From DATEMK01 sp035275625 (GTDB lineage Bacteria; Bacteroidota; Bacteroidia; AKYH767-A; OLB10): DNA of 11,409 bases. Each line of letters opens with the position of its first letter. The first letter of the stretch is position 1. Positions 4,899 through 11,409 of this stretch are shown here, piece after piece. Location: contig DATEMK010000161.1 in assembly GCA_035275625.1 (NCBI GenBank), positions 1-11,409 on the forward strand, written 5' to 3'. The notes under the pieces are model-generated. The model was not told the origin of the DNA and searched no databases. It saw only the letters and a list, made by a program, of their open reading frames with translations. The position numbers and the translations under genes were made by a program.

Positions 4899-7034
4899 AT
4901 GCCGGAGCGTACCACCATAAATGTAGAAGGAATGACCTGCGCAAGCTGCGCCATGAGCATTACACGCCTGCTCGAAAAAAAGGGGTTGAAGGAAGTGAAT
5001 GTAAATGTTGCCACAGGTGAAGTTGCTTTCGCTGATGGCAATATAAGTTTAACCGAAATAACCAGCGGAATAAATAATCTCGGTTACAATGTTGTAAAAA
5101 AAAGTGAGGGAGGCGTTGCCGCAAAAGAAAAAGGATTATCCGCACTCGAAAAGAAATTTTTAATTGCGCTTGGATTTACAATTCCACTTTTGGCTCACAT
5201 GGTTTTTCATTGGAAACCACTTCACCATCCTTTAGTTCAAATGATTTTATGCATCCCGGTTATAATCATTGGCTTAAGTCATTTTGGCAAAAGTGCGCTT
5301 GCATCCTTAAAACACGGAATTCCAAACATGGACGTGCTCATTGCATTGGGTTCAACAATGGCATTTATTTACAGTGTGTTTGGAATGATACTTTATAACG
5401 GATCGCCCGATGTGCAGAAATATCTTTTTTTTGAAACGGCTGCTACCATTATCACATTTGTGCTTTTAGGAAATATCATTGAAAAGCGTTCGCTTAAACA
5501 AACCACCTCAGCGATTGAAGAACTCAGTAAGCTGCAGCCTTTAACGGCAAAAAAAATAAACGATTGGGGAACCGCCAAAGAGTCTGTTGCTGATGTCCCC
5601 GTAAACCGGCTTCTTGTTCACGACCTGCTGCTGATCAATACGGGCGACCAGGTTCCCGCTGATGGAAAAATATTTTGGGGACATGCAGGCATTAATGAAT
5701 CCATGCTTACAGGTGAATCCACACCTGCTGAAAAAGGAATAAATGATACCGTGCTTGCGGGTTCAATTGTGGTAAACGGAAGCATTAAAATTTTTGCCGA
5801 AAAGGTGGGAAAGCAAACTGTCTTATCCAACGTGATTGAACTGGTGAAAGCTGCCCAGTCTTCAAAACCGGAAATTCAGCGTATAGGCGATAAGGTGAGC
5901 GCATGGTTTGTTCCGGCAGTGTTGGTTGTTTCATTAATCACATTTATTGTTTCCAAATTTTTCATCCACGCCTCTCTTGGCGAATCAGTCATGCGGAGCA
6001 TTGCAGTCCTGGTTGTATCTTGTCCGTGTGCCATGGGGCTTGCCACTCCCACAGCCGTCAGTGTTGGAATCGGAAGGGCAGCAAGGAATGGAATCCTGGT
6101 CCGCGGGGGCGCCATCCTGGAAGTTTTCAGAAATGTTAACACCATCGTTTTTGATAAAACAGGAACTCTTACAAATGGAAAATTTATTGTCAAAAAAATA
6201 AAATGTTTTGAGGAGGAGGAGAAAAATATAAAGCAAATGATTTATCATCTTGAAAAATATTCCTCCCACCCTGTTGCAACTGCTTTGGCAAATGCTTTCG
6301 AAACTGAAGTCAAGGACAATGAAACCATCATTTTTCATGAAGTGGAAGAACAGAAAGGATTTGGAATTAAAGCAAAGGATAAAGAGAATAACGAATTTCT
6401 TTTAGTCTCTTATGCGATAGCACAAAATTTTACACCTGATTCCGGGCACTCTGTTTATCTTATAAGAAACAACAAACTCATAGCAACCATTGACCTGGAA
6501 GATGAGGTACGGCCCGGTGCGGCTGAAATGATTTCTGAATTGAAAAAATTAAATATTAAGCCCGTTTTACTCAGTGGTGATACGGCTGCCAAATGCAAAG
6601 AACTGGCTGACAGGCTCGGTATTGAAGAAGTGTACAGCGGCCAGCTTCCGCATCAGAAAATGGAAGTGATCAATAAGCTGAAGCAAAACGGAACTGTTGC
6701 CATGGTTGGCGATGGCATTAACGATGCCCCCTCTCTCGCTGGCGCTGATGTGGGAATTTCATTGGGCAATGCTTCCAAAATCGCCATCAGCTCCGCGCAA
6801 ATAATTTTGCTGAACACTCAAGAGATGAAATCGCTCATCAATGCTTTGAAAATAAGCCGCGCCACCATTCTTACCATCAAACAAAATCTTTTCTGGGCAT
6901 TTCTTTATAACGTGTTGACTATTCCGGTTGCTGCAGCAGGATATTTAAGTCCCATCATCGGATCATTGAGTATGGCATTTTCTGATGTAATTGTAATCGG
7001 AAATTCTGTAAGGCTGAAGTACAGAAGACTTTGA
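4899..7034 (+). CDS. copA: Copper-translocating P-type ATPase (P1B-1, CopA-like)
   Basis: ATG 4899 gives 711 residues, usual for a CopA with one metal-binding domain. This ATP-driven inner-membrane pump should export Cu(I) from the cytoplasm. The N-terminal HMA domain (4-66) has GMTCASC with Cys14 and Cys17. Eight membrane segments are visible near 85-105, 111-128, 143-167, 176-194, 333-356, 364-386, 656-681 and 684-703. Key motifs are TGES 271-274 (actuator), CPC 375-377 (membrane copper site), DKTGTLT from the phosphorylated Asp419, SSHP 455-458 (SEHP equivalent), GFGI 487-490 and GDGINDAP 604-611. Tyr670-Asn671 and the downstream Met692, Ser695, Asn702 fit the P1B-1 Cu(I) signature, but the residue after Ser695 is Asp696 where classic CopA has a second Ser. 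A GN-type nucleotide-binding motif near 500 is not obvious. No chaperone or regulator gene lies next to it, and no clear terminator follows. Confidence 0.95.
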   Translation: MPERTTINVEGMTCASCAMSITRLLEKKGLKEVNVNVATGEVAFADGNISLTEITSGINNLGYNVVKKSEGGVAAKEKGLSALEKKFLIALGFTIPLLAHMVFHWKPLHHPLVQMILCIPVIIIGLSHFGKSALASLKHGIPNMDVLIALGSTMAFIYSVFGMILYNGSPDVQKYLFFETAATIITFVLLGNIIEKRSLKQTTSAIEELSKLQPLTAKKINDWGTAKESVADVPVNRLLVHDLLLINTGDQVPADGKIFWGHAGINESMLTGESTPAEKGINDTVLAGSIVVNGSIKIFAEKVGKQTVLSNVIELVKAAQSSKPEIQRIGDKVSAWFVPAVLVVSLITFIVSKFFIHASLGESVMRSIAVLVVSCPCAMGLATPTAVSVGIGRAARNGILVRGGAILEVFRNVNTIVFDKTGTLTNGKFIVKKIKCFEEEEKNIKQMIYHLEKYSSHPVATALANAFETEVKDNETIIFHEVEEQKGFGIKAKDKENNEFLLVSYAIAQNFTPDSGHSVYLIRNNKLIATIDLEDEVRPGAAEMISELKKLNIKPVLLSGDTAAKCKELADRLGIEEVYSGQLPHQKMEVINKLKQNGTVAMVGDGINDAPSLAGADVGISLGNASKIAISSAQIILLNTQEMKSLINALKISRATILTIKQNLFWAFLYNVLTIPVAAAGYLSPIIGSLSMAFSDVIVIGNSVRLKYRRL

Positions 7035-7190
7035 AATTTGATATACCCTCTGCGGACTTCGTGATATTCTTCGTCTTCGTTGCAGCTTCTTTTTTTACCA
7101 CGAACCCAGGTTAAAAATCTGAATTTATACTCATGAACAGAAAATGAAAAACAGAAAAAAATTTAAGTACAAAATATTTTTATTATTATA
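7035..7190. other. Intergenic stretch after the ATPase gene, with a possible degenerate dispersed repeat
   Basis: No intrinsic terminator is visible after the ATPase. CTCTGCGGACTTCGTG (7048-7063), CTTCGTCTTCGT (7069-7080) and ACCACGAA (7097-7104) resemble the 'TTCGTGTCTTCGTGGT' type of intergenic sequence seen in many bacterial genomes. This looks like a decayed copy rather than a functional element. Confidence 0.3.
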
Positions 7191-7198
7191 ATTGTTCA

Positions 7199-7206
7199 TA
7201 CATTTG
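7199..7206 (+). promoter_or_regulatory. -7 box of the first Asp-box propeller gene
   Basis: TACATTTG is an exact TAnnTTTG match followed by AA, 74 bp before ATG 7281. The same 10-mer TACATTTGAA occurs before the paralogue at 9362. The box lies within a short inverted repeat ACATTTGAATGT (7200-7211). The leader is A-rich with no Shine-Dalgarno sequence; the upstream -33 region is only T-rich. Confidence 0.6.
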
Positions 7207-7280
7207 AATGTTCCAAAAAAACTATTTTTTATTCGTTTAATAAACTAAATTAACTTTTAACAAATTAAAAACAAAATCAA

Positions 7281-9131
7281 ATGAAAAAATTATTACTATG
7301 TGTGTTTACAATGAGCTTAAGCTTTGCGGTGTCTGCTCAAAATTCAAGAGTGCGAAAACCCCTTTCAGGAACAAATGTTGACCGGGCAATAAAAATTGTC
7401 AAACCGGGTGAGGGGAAAGTTGATTTGACAGTTAAGCCTAATTACACCGTGGCAGCAGGTCATAAGGTTGCTATGACCGAAACACTTATTGGCCGTACCA
7501 GTTATGATTTGCAATCAAATTATGGTGCAACAGGTAACCGTGTTAAGGATTGGGCAGATGGCACAATCGCTGCTGTATGGACACAATCTGCCGGTGCAAC
7601 AGGTTATCCTGACAGAGGAACGGGTTATAATTACAGCAGTAACAGCGGAGCTTCGTGGATGGCTGTCCCATTGGCAAGAATTGAATCGGTAAGAACAGGT
7701 TTTCCTAATATTTTCGGTTCAACTCAAAATGAGGAAGGCATAGCTAACCATGCTAAGACAACTGCGAATGCTTACAGTGTACTAAGATCGGTAAAGGGAA
7801 CCGGATCATGGACGGAAAGTGATTTACCTTACCCGTCAGCAGTTCCTTCAACATGGCCGCGTGCAACTTGCGGTGGCGCAAACGGAAGGACAATTCATGT
7901 AATAGCAAATACCGGTACAGCCGGTAATGGACAGGCGGAAGAAATTTTTTACTGGAGATCTCCGGATTTTGGTGTGACGTGGGATATAACAGAATTTAAA
8001 ATTCCCCAAGTTGATTCAAATAATATTATTGATGCAACTGCCGATGGATATGATATTGATTCACGCGGCAATACAGTTGCTTTTGTATGTGGCGGTTTTG
8101 CAAATGACCTGCTTCTCATTAAATCAACTGACAATGGTTCTACCTGGACTAAAAGAATCATTTATCAATTTCCGGCTCCTGGTCCGGGCGGATTTGGCAC
8201 CCCCTATAATGATATAATCCAAATTTCTGATATTGATGGTGACCTGGTTGCCGATACATGTGACGCTGCTGACAGCGGGCCTTCCCTCGTGATTGATGCC
8301 AATGGGCTGGTGCATGTCTGGTGCGGAGCCACACGCATCCTTCAAGAGACACCGGGCACTCCTAATTATTTTCCTGCAACGGACGGTTTGTTTTATTGGA
8401 ATGAAAATTATCCTGATAATGACCTTTTCAACCACCCGGTTGCTTTCATTAATGACTTAAACACAAATGGAGTTATTGATTTACAGGCCGCTGATCCCGG
8501 TATTTACCAGTGCAGTTTGACCGGTATGCCGGGTGGAGGAGTTTGCTCAACCGGAAAGTTGTTTGTTGTCTTTACGAGTCTCGTTGAAGGTACCACCAAT
8601 GGCGCTGACCAAACATATCGTGATGTATTTTATTCCTGGTCGGATGATGGAGGAACAACCTGGGCACAGGATATTGATTTAACCAACACAGATTTTGAAG
8701 AAGAAGCTTTCACAACAATGGCAAAAAATATAGACTCAAAGATGGAATTTATTTTTCATCGGGACTCTGAGCCCGGCACTTCACTGGGTGCTGATGCAGA
8801 TCCGGTTACGGAAGCGGATGTCATTTATTTTGAACAAACAATAAATTGTAGTGTTGGAATTGAACAAAACAGTGCTGTGCTAAGCAGCATTTCAGTTTAT
8901 CCCAACCCTGCTTTGGATATTGTTAATGTCCTGTACAATGTTGAAAAAGCCGGGATAATTAACATAAATATTGTAGATGTGTTAGGGCAGACCGTTTCGC
9001 ACTTTGAAAACCGTGCTGAAGCCGGAAGCAATACACTTACATTAAACCTGGACAAACTTTCCGCGGGTGTCTATTCGGTTAATACCATTATTGGCGGAAA
9101 CACTTATATTAATAAAATAATAAAAAAATAA
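7281..9131 (+). CDS. T9SS-secreted Asp-box (BNR) beta-propeller protein, paralogue 1
   Basis: The 616-residue protein starts with a signal peptide (MKKLLLCVFTMSLSFAVSA, cut before Gln20). Four Asp-box motifs S-x-[DN]-x-G-x-[TS]-W appear at 119-126, 227-234, 282-289 and 454-461, indicating a sialidase-type six- or seven-bladed beta-propeller. 'DIDGDLVADT' at 317-326 and 'NDLNTNGVID' at 391-400 resemble calcium-binding loops. Residues 537-616 (SVYPNPALDIVNVLY ... LSAGVYSVNTIIGGNTYINKIIKK) form a type A T9SS sorting domain, so the product should leave the cell or attach to its surface. Sialidase FRIP motif and arginine triad are not seen, so a sialidase call is unsupported; binding or structural function is inferred. 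Seven Cys occur in the mature part. It forms a tandem pair with the gene at 9432. Confidence 0.88.
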   Translation: MKKLLLCVFTMSLSFAVSAQNSRVRKPLSGTNVDRAIKIVKPGEGKVDLTVKPNYTVAAGHKVAMTETLIGRTSYDLQSNYGATGNRVKDWADGTIAAVWTQSAGATGYPDRGTGYNYSSNSGASWMAVPLARIESVRTGFPNIFGSTQNEEGIANHAKTTANAYSVLRSVKGTGSWTESDLPYPSAVPSTWPRATCGGANGRTIHVIANTGTAGNGQAEEIFYWRSPDFGVTWDITEFKIPQVDSNNIIDATADGYDIDSRGNTVAFVCGGFANDLLLIKSTDNGSTWTKRIIYQFPAPGPGGFGTPYNDIIQISDIDGDLVADTCDAADSGPSLVIDANGLVHVWCGATRILQETPGTPNYFPATDGLFYWNENYPDNDLFNHPVAFINDLNTNGVIDLQAADPGIYQCSLTGMPGGGVCSTGKLFVVFTSLVEGTTNGADQTYRDVFYSWSDDGGTTWAQDIDLTNTDFEEEAFTTMAKNIDSKMEFIFHRDSEPGTSLGADADPVTEADVIYFEQTINCSVGIEQNSAVLSSISVYPNPALDIVNVLYNVEKAGIININIVDVLGQTVSHFENRAEAGSNTLTLNLDKLSAGVYSVNTIIGGNTYINKIIKK

Positions 9132-9155
9132 AATTAAAGCCAGGCAAAAAATAGG

Positions 9156-9184
9156 AGGGGTGGTAAAATAGCCACCCTTTTTTA
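9156..9184 (+). terminator. Intrinsic terminator after Asp-box paralogue 1
   Basis: GGGTGG (9158-9163) pairs with CCACCC (9172-9177) around an A-rich loop, followed by a seven-T run (9178-9184). It lies about 25 bp after the stop codon and separates the two paralogues into independent transcripts. Confidence 0.9.
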
Positions 9185-9196
9185 TTACCACTAATT

Positions 9197-9211
9197 ACCT
9201 TTAATAAAGGT
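9197..9211. promoter_or_regulatory. 15-bp perfect palindrome, possible operator
   Basis: ACCTTTA-A-TAAAGGT has 7-bp arms around a single central base. It lies between the terminator of the first Asp-box gene and the promoter box of the second, about 150 bp upstream of that box. It has no following T-run, so it is not a terminator. In an AT-rich genome a chance origin is possible. Confidence 0.35.
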
Positions 9212-9361
9212 TGCATGGAAAGTCTGGCATTTGATTTTACCGTCTATTGTTCTCCTCTGCATATTGGCTTCGTTTATGTTGTTCAGTAAAAAAGTGCTGC
9301 AGGGGTTATTTGTTAAAAACATTTTTTTCAAAAATAATTTTTAATTTTACCGCCAATTAAA

Positions 9362-9369
9362 TACATTTG
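9362..9369 (+). promoter_or_regulatory. -7 box of the second Asp-box propeller gene
   Basis: TACATTTG followed by AA repeats exactly the box at 7199, 62 bp before ATG 9432. The leader is A-rich, lacks a Shine-Dalgarno sequence, and ends in an A-run just before the ATG. The rest of the 300-bp spacer holds the terminator, the palindrome and nothing else recognised. Confidence 0.6.
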
Positions 9370-9431
9370 AAAAATATATTCTGTTTAAATCAAACCAACA
9401 ATTATTCTTAACTATAAAATTAAAAAAAACA

Positions 9432-11321
9432 ATGAAAAAACTATTACTTGTAACATTATCCCTTGTTCTCTGTGAGGGGACCTTTGCTCAAAACGGGCGA
9501 AATGTAAAATCGATAACAGATCTTAAACCACTTCCAAATGATCATGCGGTACCCTATTTGGAATCATCACTTGATGCTGTATTGCCTCTTCGCCAATTTG
9601 ATGCCGCTCCGCCAAGCCAGCAGGCAAAAACTACAAACACTAATATTGTGATCGGCAACACTACCTATGATTTGCAATCTAACGGCACATCCATTGCACA
9701 CAGGGTTTATAAAAATGGCAGCACATTAGGCGCTGCATGGACATACAGCACTGATCTTGGCGGAACTTACCCTGACCGCGGCACCGGTGTAAATAACAGC
9801 TCCAATAATGGAGCTAGCTGGGGGCCTCTTCCCACAGCAAGAGCTGAATCTGAAAGAAGAGGCTTTGGCGCTTTAGATAAATTAGGCGCTGGCGAATGTG
9901 TGGTTTCTCACGTTTCAGCGACCGATTCTGTTGCTTTTTATTCCAGGCCCACCGCAGGTACTGGTGCATGGACCAAGGTGTCTTATCTTCCCGGTCCCGG
10001 TGCCAACTTACAATTGCTTTGGCCCTCAATGTGCACAGGTGGCCCTAATGGAAATTCTGTTCACGTGGTAGCTGTTACAGCTCCCACCGGCAATGGTGGC
10101 GCTTATTACAACGGTCAGGATCCCGCTCTGATTTACAATCGCTCTACAGACGGTGGCGCAACCTGGGATATTGTTAATTCACAGCTTCCGGGAAGTGATG
10201 CCACCCTCTTTACAGGATTTCGTGCCAATGGTTACGCAATTGATGCTGATGGTGATGTAATCGCTATAGTTGCCGGTAATATTGATTCAGACTGGGTATT
10301 ATGGAAATCAATGGACAATGGAAACACCTGGACCAAGACCATTATTTTTGATTTTCCATTCACTAATTATGATGATTCCACTATGATAACAGATGTTAAC
10401 GGTGATCTTATAGCCGATACTCTGGAAACTACTGATGGCGCTTATGCAGTTGTAATTGATCATAATGACGTGGTTCATTGCTTTGCAGGCGGTATGACTA
10501 TTATTGATGAAACTGATGTGGGCTTGTTAGGCCTGTTTCTCTCAACAAACGGTTTATTATACTGGAATGAGAACATGGGTTCAAGCCTTCCGGAGGTAAT
10601 TGCTGAATCCGAAGACCTGAATGGCGACCTGACGCTTACTTTCGGTGCAGATTTAGGCGGCCGTTATGGAAATGATGGAATTTGCAGCATGCCTACTGCG
10701 GGTGTTGATTTTCAAAACAATGTTTATGTTGCATACGCATCCTTAAAAGACAATACTACCAATGGAGCAACTCCTGAATTCAGTTACAGAAATGTATATT
10801 GCAAAGCATCAGGAGATGGGGGACTTAACTGGAATCCCCAGTTCAATGTATTTAATGATGATTTTACGGAGTTAGTTTTTCCATCCATGGCAAGAGAAGT
10901 GAATGCACCCGGATGCTTTCACCTGATATGGCAGCAGGATGCTTCACCCGGATATTCTGTTCCGCCAAATGGGGAACATGCTATCGGAAGCAATGATATC
11001 ATGTATTCCTGCATTGATCCTATCACTGAACTTGGAATTACAGTGGGCATTAATGAAAATAATAATTCAACTCTTATTATTCAGATCGCTCCGAATCCGG
11101 CTTCTGATTTTGTAAAACTCAGTTATAATTTCGAGCAACCGGAATTTGTCAAGATCAATGTAACCAATGTATTCGGACAATCTGTTTACCAAAATGAAAA
11201 GAAGATGGTACCGGGAACCAATAATGTTTCAATTGATCTTAGAAACTTCAGTTCTGGTGTTTATTTTGTAAACAGCGCCATTGGCGAAACGACCTATACT
11301 TCTAAGTTTGTAATCGAATAA
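9432..11321 (+). CDS. T9SS-secreted Asp-box (BNR) beta-propeller protein, paralogue 2
   Basis: The 629-residue protein begins with a signal peptide (MKKLLLVTLSLVLCEGTFA, cut before Gln20). It is collinear with the upstream protein: TTYDLQSN at 77-84, YPDRGTG at 113-119, Asp-boxes at 123-130, 238-245, 293-300 and 460-467, 'DVNGDLIADT' at 321-330, and YWNEN at 377-381. Each block is displaced by only 4 to 11 residues relative to paralogue 1. Residues 548-629 (LIIQIAPNPASDFVKLSY ... FSSGVYFVNSAIGETTYTSKFVIE) are a type A T9SS sorting domain. The fold is thus a secreted beta-propeller of the sialidase superfamily without visible sialidase catalytic motifs. The region before the first shared block (20-75) is longer and unlike that of the neighbour. 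Substrate is unknown. Confidence 0.88.
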   Translation: MKKLLLVTLSLVLCEGTFAQNGRNVKSITDLKPLPNDHAVPYLESSLDAVLPLRQFDAAPPSQQAKTTNTNIVIGNTTYDLQSNGTSIAHRVYKNGSTLGAAWTYSTDLGGTYPDRGTGVNNSSNNGASWGPLPTARAESERRGFGALDKLGAGECVVSHVSATDSVAFYSRPTAGTGAWTKVSYLPGPGANLQLLWPSMCTGGPNGNSVHVVAVTAPTGNGGAYYNGQDPALIYNRSTDGGATWDIVNSQLPGSDATLFTGFRANGYAIDADGDVIAIVAGNIDSDWVLWKSMDNGNTWTKTIIFDFPFTNYDDSTMITDVNGDLIADTLETTDGAYAVVIDHNDVVHCFAGGMTIIDETDVGLLGLFLSTNGLLYWNENMGSSLPEVIAESEDLNGDLTLTFGADLGGRYGNDGICSMPTAGVDFQNNVYVAYASLKDNTTNGATPEFSYRNVYCKASGDGGLNWNPQFNVFNDDFTELVFPSMAREVNAPGCFHLIWQQDASPGYSVPPNGEHAIGSNDIMYSCIDPITELGITVGINENNNSTLIIQIAPNPASDFVKLSYNFEQPEFVKINVTNVFGQSVYQNEKKMVPGTNNVSIDLRNFSSGVYFVNSAIGETTYTSKFVIE

Positions 11322-11345
11322 AAAAACAAGTTAATAAACAAATTG

Positions 11346-11374
11346 AGCCGGGTATTTTCACCCGGCTTTTTTTT
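11346..11374 (+). terminator. Intrinsic terminator after Asp-box paralogue 2
   Basis: AGCCGGGT (11346-11353) pairs perfectly with ACCCGGCT (11360-11367) around ATTTTC, followed by an eight-T run. It begins 25 bp after the stop codon. The last 35 bases of the window hold nothing recognisable. Confidence 0.93.
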
Positions 11375-11409
11375 GCTCATTAAACTTATCTTTTTCAATA
11401 AACACAACT

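Noticed and set aside
5985..6338. Minus-strand frames of 105-117 codons inside the ATPase gene
   Set aside because: They are antisense shadows of a fully motif-supported gene, with no independent signals.
7144..7191. 15-codon leader-peptide-like frame (MKNRKKFKY then hydrophobic) before the first Asp-box gene
   Set aside because: It lies upstream of the inferred promoter box at 7199, so it would not be in that leader transcript.
9215..9289. 24-codon plus-strand frame in the spacer between the Asp-box genes
   Set aside because: Very short, no promoter box, no recognisable domain, likely chance.
7281..11321. Annotation of the two Asp-box proteins as exo-alpha-sialidases
   Set aside because: Only the Asp-box structural motifs are present; no FRIP motif or arginine triad is visible.

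Overview
The window reads as chromosomal DNA of a member of the Bacteroidota, probably an environmental Chitinophagales-, Sphingobacteriales- or Flavobacteriales-like bacterium. Three large proteins end in type A C-terminal sorting domains of the type IX secretion system (T9SS), which is confined to this phylum. Several genes are preceded by the Bacteroidota -7 promoter box TAnnTTTG. Start codons lie in A-rich leaders without a Shine-Dalgarno sequence, and the DNA is AT-rich. Genus and species cannot be told from the sequence.

Layout. Positions 1-250 hold the tail of a TolB/PD40-type protein and a 41-residue membrane peptide, co-directional and 33 bp apart. Positions 503-856 encode a small exported OB-fold protein. 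It converges, through a bidirectional terminator (898-928), on a large minus-strand T9SS surface protein (948-3284) built from duplicated TIG-like and SdrD_B-like modules plus a DUF7619-type domain. A divergent intergenic region (3285-3516) with a 23-bp tandem repeat separates this from a DUF4421-like outer-membrane barrel protein (3517-4551). Next comes an intergenic block with two adjacent heptanucleotide tandem arrays, a tRNA-His (GTG) and its terminator. A solitary copper-type P1B ATPase (4899-7034) follows. The right end holds two tandem paralogous T9SS-secreted Asp-box beta-propeller proteins (7281-9131 and 9432-11321), each with the same promoter element and its own terminator.

How the genes relate. 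This is not one pathway. It is a set of mostly monocistronic units, several of which encode cell-envelope or secreted proteins, with a housekeeping tRNA and a metal-efflux pump between them. No phage, IS element, CRISPR array, toxin-antitoxin pair or defence system is recognisable. The least explained structure is the pair of 7-bp tandem arrays (4583-4721), which sits between a consensus -7 box and tRNA-His and may be transcribed as its 5' leader. The tandem Asp-box paralogues are the most interesting protein-level feature.
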